Assembly: GCA_017651385.1 (NCBI GenBank)
Contig: JAGCCY010000124.1
Coordinates: 1-12,538 of the forward strand
Direction of reading: 5' to 3'
Source of the DNA: Lachnospiraceae bacterium
GTDB taxonomy: Bacteria; Bacillota; Clostridia; Lachnospirales; Lachnospiraceae
DNA length: 12,538 nucleotides
Part shown: piece after piece, positions 6,555 to 12,538 of the stretch
Layout: every line of letters begins with the position of its first letter
Position numbering within the stretch: the stretch's first letter is position 1
Made by a program: the position numbers and the translations under genes
The notes under the pieces: model-generated
What the model was told of the DNA's origin: nothing
The model's input: only the letters and a program-made list of their open reading frames with translations
Database searches by the model: none

Positions 6555-7775
6555 TTATTTAAGTTCGCCGATCTCCTTAAGCTTCATTGCGCGAACCTTG
6601 GTGGAAAGACCGAAGAGATTGATAAAGCCTTCGGCATCGTGATGATCGTAAAGGTCGCCTGTTGTAAAGGAAGCGATGCTTTCATTGTAAAGTGAGTAAG
6701 GAGAAGTTGTTCCGGCTTTGATGATATTACCTTTGTAAAGCTTGAACTTAACTTCGCCGGTAACATACTTCTGAGTGCTCTCGATAAATGCCTGTGCAGC
6801 TTCGCGGAGAGGTGAAAACCACTTTCCTTCGTATACGATCTGAGCGAATTTATTACCCATTTCTTCTTTTTCGCGATATGTGTCGCGGTCAAGGATAAGT
6901 TCCTCAAGCTGCTGATGAGCTTCGTAGAGGATCGTTCCGCCGGGTGTTTCGTACACGCCTCTTGATTTCATGCCTACGACACGGTTTTCAACTATATCGA
7001 TGATACCGATACCGTGCTTGCCGCCGAGTACGTTTAAGTCTGCGATGATATCGGAAACCTTCTTCTTAACACCGTTGATCGCTACGGGAACGCCCTTTTC
7101 AAACGAAAGGGATACATATTCGCCTTCTTCGGGGGCCTTTTCGGGAGAAACACCGAGTACAAGGAGGTGATCGTAGTTGGGCTCGTTTGCGGGATCTTCA
7201 AGTTCAAGACCTTCATGGCTTATATGCCATAAGTTACGGTCACGGCTGTATGAATTGTCTGCCGAGAACGGAAGATCTATACCGTGCTGTTTGCAGTATT
7301 CGATCTCGGATTCACGGGAATCGAGTGTCCACTTTTCATTTCTCCATGCTGCGATGATCTTAAGATCGGGAGCAAGAGCTTTGATGCCGAGCTCAAAACG
7401 GATCTGGTCGTTACCTTTACCGGTCGCACCGTGGCAAATGGCTGTCGCACCTTCCTTGCGTGCGATCTCGACAAGCTTCTTTGCGATCAAAGGACGCGCC
7501 ATTGAAGTTCCGAGTAAGTATTTGTTTTCATATACTGCGTGAGCCTGTACACAGGGAACGATGTATTCATCGGCGAATTCATCGATAACATTTTCGATGT
7601 AAAGCTTTTCTGCGCCGCAGTACTTGGCACGTTCTTCAAGATTGTCAAGCTCGTTGCCCTGACCGCAGTCAACGCAAACGCAGATAACTTCGTAATCGAA
7701 ATTTTCTTTAAGCCACGGAATGATAGCTGTCGTATCAAGTCCGCCCGAGTAAGCAAGAATAACTTTTTCTTTCAT
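6555..7775 (-). CDS. argG: argininosuccinate synthase
   Basis: The 406-residue protein joins citrulline and aspartate, using ATP, to make argininosuccinate (EC 6.3.4.5), the penultimate step of arginine biosynthesis in the cytosol. The N-type ATP pyrophosphatase loop AYSGGLDTT is at residues 8-16. Further family blocks are LGTSMARPLIAKKLVEIA, ICHGATGKGNDQIRFE (nucleotide and citrulline site), SRDRNLWHISHEG and, near the C-terminus, TGDLYDHHDAEGFI. Length is normal and no key block is missing. The start is supported by AAGGAGAT about 7 bases before the ATG. It is transcribed divergently from the argJBD operon across a 294-base regulatory region with ARG-box-like sites. argH is not downstream and must lie elsewhere if the pathway is complete. 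Confidence 0.97.
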   Translation of the reverse strand: MKEKVILAYSGGLDTTAIIPWLKENFDYEVICVCVDCGQGNELDNLEERAKYCGAEKLYIENVIDEFADEYIVPCVQAHAVYENKYLLGTSMARPLIAKKLVEIARKEGATAICHGATGKGNDQIRFELGIKALAPDLKIIAAWRNEKWTLDSRESEIEYCKQHGIDLPFSADNSYSRDRNLWHISHEGLELEDPANEPNYDHLLVLGVSPEKAPEEGEYVSLSFEKGVPVAINGVKKKVSDIIADLNVLGGKHGIGIIDIVENRVVGMKSRGVYETPGGTILYEAHQQLEELILDRDTYREKEEMGNKFAQIVYEGKWFSPLREAAQAFIESTQKYVTGEVKFKLYKGNIIKAGTTSPYSLYNESIASFTTGDLYDHHDAEGFINLFGLSTKVRAMKLKEIGELK

Positions 7776-7814
7776 ATTTAAGATCTCCTTTATTGTTCAG
7801 CCGCCAAAACGGCC

Positions 7815-7827
7815 TGTCATTATGACA
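7815..7827. promoter_or_regulatory. 13-bp palindrome in the argG leader
   Basis: TGTCAT-T-ATGACA is a perfect inverted repeat between the predicted argG promoter and the argG start. It could be an operator for an unidentified dimeric regulator or part of a leader hairpin. A short GCCG/CGGC inverted repeat lies just closer to the gene (7800-7813). No known operator consensus was matched with confidence. Confidence 0.35.
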
Positions 7828-7850
7828 TTTGTCGTGTTCTTTTATGTAAC

Positions 7851-7879
7851 ACTATACAGCCGAAGATTATCAAATGCAA
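7851..7879 (-). promoter_or_regulatory. predicted argG promoter
   Basis: On the minus strand, TTGCAT (7874-7879) and TATAGT (7851-7856) are separated by exactly 17 bases, with TG directly before the -10. The leader would be about 70 bases. The same hexamers and spacing recur in the opposite direction at 7943-7971. The -10 lies inside the ARG-box-like TGTATAGTGTTACA. Confidence 0.55.
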
Positions 7880-7942
7880 GTACAAAAAAACGAATAAAAA
7901 TTCATATTTATACATCAATATGCACAAAATTATACATTATAC

Positions 7943-7971
7943 TTGCATAATATACATTTTGGATGTATAGT
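7943..7971 (+). promoter_or_regulatory. predicted promoter of the GNAT-argJBD operon
   Basis: TTGCAT (7943-7948) and TATAGT (7966-7971) lie 17 bases apart with TG directly before the -10, identical in all these respects to the divergent argG promoter. Transcription would start near 7978, giving a leader of about 90 bases. A second candidate -10 (TATACT, 8026-8031) has no good -35 and lies inside a hairpin. Confidence 0.55.
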
Positions 7972-8019
7972 TATGCACAACTCCCCCACGGGAAATTACC
8001 TATATTAAAAAAGAAAAAA

Positions 8020-8051
8020 GTGGTGTATACTGTTTCAGGATATACGACCAC
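8020..8051 (+). other. leader hairpin before the arginine operon
   Basis: GTGGT-GTATA-CTG pairs with CAG-(GA)-TATAC-(G)-ACCAC around a TTT loop, giving 13 base pairs with two small bulges. It ends 18 bases before the ATG of the acetyltransferase gene and has no U-tract, so it is not an intrinsic terminator. It could affect translation initiation or transcript stability. It could also be a DNA operator. Confidence 0.4.
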
Positions 8052-8069
8052 GTGTACAGAAAGGGAAAT

Positions 8070-8534
8070 ATGTCAGATTATACAGTCCGTACAATGACGA
8101 TCGAAGATTACGATTCCGTATATGCATTATGGAGTTCGATAAACGGATTTGCCATAAGAAGTATAGACGATTCAAGAGAAGGAGTGGATCACTTCCTTAA
8201 AAGAAACCCCACAACAAGCGTTGTATGTGAACAGGACGGAAAGATCGTCGGCGCGATATTATGCGGCCACGACGGAAGGCGCGGATGCTTATATCATGTG
8301 TGCGTTCAAAAGGATAAAAGACGTCACGGCATCGGAAAGAGCATGGTCGTCTTTTGCATGGAAGCTTTAAGAAAGGAACACATCAATAAGGTATCGCTGA
8401 TCGCATTTACCAAAAACGATGTGGGAAACGCTTTCTGGAACAGCATAGGCTGGACAAAGCGAGAGGATCTTAACTATTACGATTTTACTTTAAATAAAGA
8501 AAACATTATTGCATTTATCGAAGAGGACAAATAG
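8070..8534 (+). CDS. GNAT family N-acetyltransferase, first gene of the arginine operon
   Basis: This 154-residue GCN5-related acetyltransferase transfers an acetyl group from acetyl-CoA to an amine. The acetyl-CoA-binding motif A is CVQKDKRRHGIGKSMV (residues about 78-93, R-x-x-G-x-G type), preceded by the beta-strand region KIVGAILCGHDG and followed by the motif-B segment NAFWNSIGW. ATG 8070 is preferred over the in-frame GTG at 8052 because AAGGGA precedes it and homology-like sequence starts here (MSDYTVRTMTIEDY), although the spacing is short. The stop TAG directly abuts the argJ ATG, so translation is probably coupled. The substrate is unknown. The position suggests an arginine-related role, perhaps a short N-acetylglutamate synthase, but protein or antibiotic acetylation cannot be excluded. 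Confidence 0.85.
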   Translation: MSDYTVRTMTIEDYDSVYALWSSINGFAIRSIDDSREGVDHFLKRNPTTSVVCEQDGKIVGAILCGHDGRRGCLYHVCVQKDKRRHGIGKSMVVFCMEALRKEHINKVSLIAFTKNDVGNAFWNSIGWTKREDLNYYDFTLNKENIIAFIEEDK

Positions 8535-9757
8535 ATGGAACTTATTAAAGGCGGAGTCACGAGTGCAAAAGGATACAAGGCGGCATGTACCGCTGCGGGC
8601 ATCAAATACAAAGGCCGTACGGATATGGCAATGGTCGTAAGCGATGTACCGGCAACCTGTGCGGGTACGTTTACCAGCAACGTGGTAAAGGCGGCATGCG
8701 TTAAATGGGATATGGCTGTTGTAAACAGCGGAAGAAAGATGTCTGCGGTCGTGGTCAATTCAGGTATAGCAAATGCTTGTACAGGCAGGGAAGGCTATGA
8801 AGCCTGCGAGAAGACCGCAAAGGCGGTTTCAGAGGCTTTAAATGTCGATAAAGACGGTGTTGCCGTTGCATCAACGGGCGTTATCGGCATGCAGCTTCCG
8901 GTCGATAAGCTTGAAAACGGCGTAAAGGCTATGGCGCCGCTTCTTTCGGAAAGCATCGAAGCCGGCACGGATGCATCCAAAGCCATCATGACCACGGATA
9001 CCGTAAATAAAGAGATAGCGGTTTCTTTTACAATAGGAGATAAAAAAGTCACATTGGGCGGCATGAGCAAGGGCTCGGGCATGATCCACCCCAATATGTG
9101 CACAATGCTGGGCTTTCTGTGTACCGATGCGAATGTGTCAAAGAACGCACTTCAGGAAATCTTAAGCGATGTGGTGAAAGATACTTTCAACATGATAACG
9201 GTAGACGGCGATACATCCACAAACGATACGCTTTTGATAATGGCAAACGGCCTTGCGGGGAACGAAGAGATAACCGGTAAAGGCGAAGCTTACGATAAGC
9301 TTTACGAAGCCGTGTACAGTGTGTGCGAATATCTTGCAAAACGTATGGCAGGCGACGGTGAAGGCGCCACCAAGCTTTTCGAGGCAGCAGTCGTAAACGC
9401 AAAATCAAAGGCAGACGCAAAACTTATGGCGAGAAGCGTCGTGGGTTCAAACCTTTCAAAAGCGGCTGTATATGAAATGATGCAAACTTCGGGCGATTCT
9501 TATGTGCCATGGGTTATTCGGGAGCGCAGTTTGATGAGGCGGATGTGGAGCTGTATTTTAAGAGTGCAAACGGCACGCTTAAGGTATTTGACCACGGTGT
9601 TCCGCTTTCGTTTGACGAGGACGAGGCCACAAAGATCCTTTCGGCTGATGCCGTGACCGTTTATATCGATATGAACGAGGGAGATGCAAAAGCCACCGCG
9701 TGGGGATGCGATCTTACATATGATTATGTTAAAATAAATGCTGATTACAGGAGTTAA
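8535..9757 (+). pseudogene. argJ: argJ, glutamate N-acetyltransferase/amino-acid acetyltransferase, frameshifted as read
   Basis: ArgJ moves the acetyl group from N-acetylornithine to glutamate, closing the acetyl cycle of arginine biosynthesis; bifunctional forms also make N-acetylglutamate from acetyl-CoA. The frame from ATG 8535 is normal through AVYE (codon 9474-9476). It then reads unrelated residues to a stop at 9656, while the correct sequence continues in another frame from 9479 as DANFGRFLCAMGYSGA to a TAA at 9755-9757, ending [19 protein letters not shown]. One A missing from the AAA run at 9475-9477 explains it. The restored protein has about 407 residues, normal for the family. 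The self-cleavage site is present as HPNMCTML with nucleophile Thr190 (usually Ala-Thr, here Cys-Thr). The frameshift removes the conserved C-terminal quarter, so the protein would be inactive if the shift is real. Confidence 0.88.
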
Positions 9758-9759
9758 AG

Positions 9760-10641
9760 ATGGAAAACAAAGAAATGGAAGCGCTTCTTAAAAAGGCCGA
9801 GGTCCTTATCGAGGCCCTTCCCTATATCCAGAAATTCAACAGAAAGATAATAGTTGTCAAATACGGCGGATCCGCAATGAGCAATCCGGAGCTTCAGAAA
9901 AACGTCATTAAGGATGTTACTCTTTTAAAGCTTGTAGGGTTTAAGCCCATAATCGTGCACGGCGGCGGAAAAGAAATAAGCCGGTGGATCGAAAAAGTAG
10001 GAAAGACTCCCGAATTCGTAAACGGCCTTCGTGTTACCGACGATGAGACAATGGAAATTGCCGAGATGGTGCTGGGCAAGGTCAACAAATCTTTGGTAAC
10101 GATGGTTCAGGAACTCGGAGTAAAAGCTGTCGGAATAAGCGGAAAAGACGGCGGGCTCTTAAAATGCGAGAAGAAGTACTCGGACGGCAAGGACATAGGT
10201 TATGTGGGAAATGTGACCGAAGTAAATGCAAAGATACTTCTCGATCTTCTTGAAAAGGACTTTCTTCCGATAGTATCGCCCATAGGTTTTGACGATAACT
10301 TTACTTCCTATAATATAAATGCGGATGATGCCGCATGTGCCATCGCTAAGGCTGTAAAAGCCGAAAAGCTTGCATTCCTTACCGATGTTGAAGGTGTGTA
10401 CAGAGATTTTAACGACAAGTCTTCGTTCATATCAAGACTTACGGCGGATGAAGCCGATGAACTGATGGAGAGCGGTGTTATCGGCGGCGGTATGTTACCC
10501 AAGCTTACAAACTGTACTTCAGCCATAAGAGAGGGTGTTAACCGTGTCCATATATTGGACGGCCGTATCCCGCACTGTCTGCTGCTTGAAATCTTTACAA
10601 ATGAGGGAATAGGGACCTGTTTCCACTGTGATGAGGATTAA
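9760..10641 (+). CDS. argB: acetylglutamate kinase
   Basis: This 293-residue amino acid kinase family enzyme phosphorylates N-acetylglutamate with ATP (EC 2.7.2.8), the committed step of arginine synthesis. Motifs are VKYGGSAM (Lys34, Gly36-37), [11 protein letters not shown] (Gly68-70), [17 protein letters not shown] and LTDVEGVY. An N-terminal helix of about 25 residues precedes the first motif, and the C-terminus carries [19 protein letters not shown]. Both are features of the longer, arginine-inhibited NAGKs found with ArgJ-type acetyl cycles, so feedback inhibition by arginine is expected. It starts two bases after the argJ stop, with AGGAG inside the last argJ codons, which implies translational coupling. 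Confidence 0.97.
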   Translation: MENKEMEALLKKAEVLIEALPYIQKFNRKIIVVKYGGSAMSNPELQKNVIKDVTLLKLVGFKPIIVHGGGKEISRWIEKVGKTPEFVNGLRVTDDETMEIAEMVLGKVNKSLVTMVQELGVKAVGISGKDGGLLKCEKKYSDGKDIGYVGNVTEVNAKILLDLLEKDFLPIVSPIGFDDNFTSYNINADDAACAIAKAVKAEKLAFLTDVEGVYRDFNDKSSFISRLTADEADELMESGVIGGGMLPKLTNCTSAIREGVNRVHILDGRIPHCLLLEIFTNEGIGTCFHCDED

Positions 10642-10644
10642 TAT

Positions 10645-11829
10645 ATGAAAATGCAAGAATATATCGAAGAAGCCGAATCGGCCCTTCTTCATACATATAA
10701 CCGTTATCCCGTTGTGTTCGATCACGGCGACGGAGTAAGGCTTTACGATCTTGACGGCAAGGAATACCTTGATTTTGTGGCAGGTATCTCTGTATTTGCC
10801 TTCGGCTACAACAATAAAGAATACAATGATGCCTTAAAAGCCCAGATCGATAAGATCATCCATACGAGCAATTATTACTATAACGTTCCCGCGATAGAGG
10901 CCGCAAAGAAACTTAAAAAAGCCACGGGCCTTGACCGTGTGTTCTTTACCAATTCCGGTGCCGAAGCGATCGAGGGTGCCATCAAGACTGCAAGAAAGTA
11001 TGCATATTTAAAGGACGGACGCACCGATCATGAGATCATAGCCATGGAGCATTCTTTCCACGGCCGTACGATGGGCGCGCTTTCCGTGACCGGAAATCCC
11101 AAATATCGTGAGGCTTTTGAGCCGGGTATCGGCAACATAAAGTTTGCGAAGATGAACGATTATGAAAGCGTGGAAAAACTTGTAAACGACAAGACCTGTG
11201 CGATCTTATTCGAGACCGTCCAGGGAGAAGGCGGTATTTATCCGGCTACGGAAGAATTTATCACAAAGATAAGGAAACTCTGCGATGAAAAGGATATCCT
11301 TCTTATCCTTGATGAGATCCAGTGCGGTATGGGCCGTACGGGATATATGTTTGCATGGCAGAAATACGGTATTAAGCCCGATGTATGTACCGTTGCGAAG
11401 GCGCTTGGCTGCGGGGTTCCGATAGGAGCGTTCGTGATGAGCGAAAAGGTCGGAGCGCATTCTCTTGTTGCAGGCGACCACGGCACCACATACGGCGGAA
11501 ATCCCCTGGCTGCAGCAGCTGCGGACAAGGTTCTTTCGATGTACGAGTCGACGGGTATCCTTGACAATGTAAAAAACGTGGGCGCATATTTATATGAAGA
11601 ACTTGATAAGATCATGAAAGAACACGATGACATTATCGATCATCGCGGACTCGGTTTTCTTCAGGGACTTGAATTTGACCACCCGGTTGGTGATATAATA
11701 AACAGGGCACTGTCAAAGGGCCTTGTACTTATCAACGCAGGGACGAACATAATAAGGTTCGTGCCTCCGCTTGTGATCTCAAAGGCAGATGTTGACGAAA
11801 TGATAGGTATTTTAAAGGACTGCCTTTAA
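10645..11829 (+). CDS. argD: acetylornithine aminotransferase
   Basis: This 394-residue class III PLP aminotransferase converts N-acetylglutamate semialdehyde and glutamate to N-acetylornithine and 2-oxoglutarate (EC 2.6.1.11). Visible features are the N-terminal NRYPVVFDHGDGVRLYDLDG, the PLP-phosphate region FFTNSGAEAIEGAIKTARKY, HSFHGRTMGALSVTG, the cofactor-binding Asp223 in ILDEIQCGMGRTG, and the Schiff-base Lys252 in CTVAKALGCGVPIGAF. Length is normal. It starts three bases after the argB stop, with GAGGA at the end of argB as ribosome binding site. ATG 10651 is a possible alternative start. The family overlaps in sequence with ornithine and succinylornithine aminotransferases, but the operon context supports ArgD. 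Confidence 0.96.
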   Translation: MKMQEYIEEAESALLHTYNRYPVVFDHGDGVRLYDLDGKEYLDFVAGISVFAFGYNNKEYNDALKAQIDKIIHTSNYYYNVPAIEAAKKLKKATGLDRVFFTNSGAEAIEGAIKTARKYAYLKDGRTDHEIIAMEHSFHGRTMGALSVTGNPKYREAFEPGIGNIKFAKMNDYESVEKLVNDKTCAILFETVQGEGGIYPATEEFITKIRKLCDEKDILLILDEIQCGMGRTGYMFAWQKYGIKPDVCTVAKALGCGVPIGAFVMSEKVGAHSLVAGDHGTTYGGNPLAAAAADKVLSMYESTGILDNVKNVGAYLYEELDKIMKEHDDIIDHRGLGFLQGLEFDHPVGDIINRALSKGLVLINAGTNIIRFVPPLVISKADVDEMIGILKDCL

Positions 11830-11859
11830 TTTTTGTGATCAGGTTATAAAGGAAACGAA

Positions 11860-12538
11860 ATGAAATTTAGATTTAAACTGGTAGCGGTACTTATCATAGC
11901 GTTACTTGTAATAGGAATATACAATCTCGGTGCCAAGAACAACGAAGAGGCCGAGGAAGAAGAAAAGCAGTCTTATTATCAGACTGAAACGGTGTATTTA
12001 TGGTACTCGGACGAGACGTTTACCGATTACTTTACAAGTGCCGCCGTTGCTTTCCATGAGAAAAATCCCGATGTAAGAGTCATTCCTCAGCTTGTTGCAC
12101 CGGATGAGTACATTGAATATATTAATTCGGCTTCCGTATCCGCCGAGAATTTCCCGGATCTTTATGTGCTTACAAACGATGCACTTGAGAAGGCTTATCT
12201 TGCGGGACTTGCTTCGGAGACAGACAGGGCGGGAACCGTCAATAAGGCTCATTTTTCGCAGTCTTCCATAGATTCGGTGACTTACCACGGCAAGATAATA
12301 GGTTATCCTCTCTATTTTGAGACCAGCGTTCTTGTGTATAACAAGACTTATTTAAAGGACTGGCTTGAAACGGTAAAAGAAAACGGACGTGAAGAGGAAG
12401 AAGCACTTACCAAGGAAGAGATCGAGGCCGAAGGCGGTGTCATCGATGATAACGGGACACCCGGCGAGGCTGAATACGAACGTTTTGATTATGAGAGCTT
12501 AACGCTTGAAGACCTTATCCCGCATACGATCGAAGATA
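11860..12538 (+). CDS. extracellular solute-binding protein of a sugar-type ABC transporter, N-terminal part
   Basis: The frame is open from ATG 11860 to the window end (226 residues shown). AAAGGAA precedes the ATG by about 5 bases. Residues 7-23 are a hydrophobic helix after MKFRFK; no lipobox Cys follows, so this looks like a signal anchor or ordinary signal peptide rather than a lipoprotein. An acidic stretch (about 29-35) precedes the binding domain. ETVYLWYSDETFTDYFTSAA, NFPDLYVLTNDALEKAYLAG and YPLYFETSVLVYNKTYL fit the MalE-like family 1 solute-binding fold. Residues about 173-215 form an unusual acidic insert before LTLEDLIPHTIED. It lies 30 bases after argD with no terminator between, so read-through from the arginine operon is possible. 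The ligand is unknown; permease genes would be expected beyond the window. Confidence 0.8.
   Translation, partial: MKFRFKLVAVLIIALLVIGIYNLGAKNNEEAEEEEKQSYYQTETVYLWYSDETFTDYFTSAAVAFHEKNPDVRVIPQLVAPDEYIEYINSASVSAENFPDLYVLTNDALEKAYLAGLASETDRAGTVNKAHFSQSSIDSVTYHGKIIGYPLYFETSVLVYNKTYLKDWLETVKENGREEEEALTKEEIEAEGGVIDDNGTPGEAEYERFDYESLTLEDLIPHTIED

Larger units (their letters stand above)
7845..7977. promoter_or_regulatory. ArgR/AhrC-type operator array (ARG boxes)
   Basis: The known ARG box core is roughly TGNAT-4-ATNCA. Three 14-mers fit with at most one mismatch in the half-sites: CGAATAAAAATTCA (7891-7904, very close to the Bacillus AhrC operator), TGTATAGTTATGCA (7964-7977, on the arg operon -10), and TGTATAGTGTTACA on the minus strand (7845-7858, on the argG -10). 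A further pair, ATACA/ATGCA at 7910-7924, and half-sites near 7932, 7944 and 7952 fill the space at 8-12 base intervals. An arginine-responsive ArgR hexamer is expected to repress both directions. No argR gene is in the window, so the regulator is inferred. Confidence 0.6.

Noticed and set aside
7177..7542. Plus-strand 121-residue open frame inside argG
   Set aside because: It is an antisense shadow of the well-supported argG coding sequence, with no ribosome binding site or recognisable motif.
8052..8069. GTG 8052 as start of the acetyltransferase
   Set aside because: It has no convincing ribosome binding site, overlaps the base of the leader hairpin, and adds six residues before the natural-looking MSDYTV start.
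7978..8069. T-box or other known riboswitch in the arginine operon leader
   Set aside because: The leader is short, has no T-box sequence and no terminator/antiterminator pair; only one bulged hairpin is seen.
9465..9510. Programmed ribosomal frameshift in argJ
   Set aside because: No slippery heptamer such as A-AAA-AAG and no downstream stimulatory structure is visible. ArgJ is not known to use frameshifting.

Overview
The window looks like chromosomal DNA from an anaerobic Gram-positive bacterium of the class Clostridia, most likely Lachnospiraceae or a close relative. This is inferred from moderate GC with many AT-rich codons, strong purine-rich ribosome binding sites, a LytS-type kinase pair with a SARP-type response regulator, an arginine locus built on argJ, and family-level resemblance of most proteins. 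No rRNA, tRNA, CRISPR array, transposase or phage gene was seen.

Layout. Positions 1-729 hold the 3' end of a DUF4125-like gene, which ends at a hairpin shared with a converging operon. Positions 761-5044, on the minus strand, form a three-gene signalling operon: a response regulator (REC, winged helix, BTAD), a membrane histidine kinase homologue whose phospho-acceptor His is Asp, and a canonical 7TM-type histidine kinase. The last two genes overlap by 4 bases. Positions 5160-5540 are a gene-free, GC-rich mosaic of inverted and direct repeats rich in small hairpins. Next come a small conserved-looking gene broken by one frameshift and ridA, which its restored frame would overlap by ATGA. A terminator then separates ridA from a converging argG-DUF1294 pair.

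Positions 7776-8069 are a divergent regulatory region between argG and a rightward operon: GNAT acetyltransferase, argJ, argB, argD. Both predicted promoters read TTGCAT-17-TATAGT, and in both the -10 lies inside an ARG-box-like 14-mer, which suggests joint control by an ArgR/AhrC-type repressor. argJ is frameshifted as read. After argD, a solute-binding protein gene of sugar ABC transporter type begins and runs off the window.

How the genes work together. ArgJ, ArgB and ArgD supply the acetyl-cycle, kinase and transaminase steps to ornithine, and ArgG converts citrulline to argininosuccinate. argC, argF and argH are not in the window. RidA removes reactive enamine/imine intermediates made by PLP enzymes. 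The signalling operon is a separate unit whose targets are unknown. Both frameshifts fit the loss of one base from a short homopolymer run, so sequencing error must be weighed against true gene loss.
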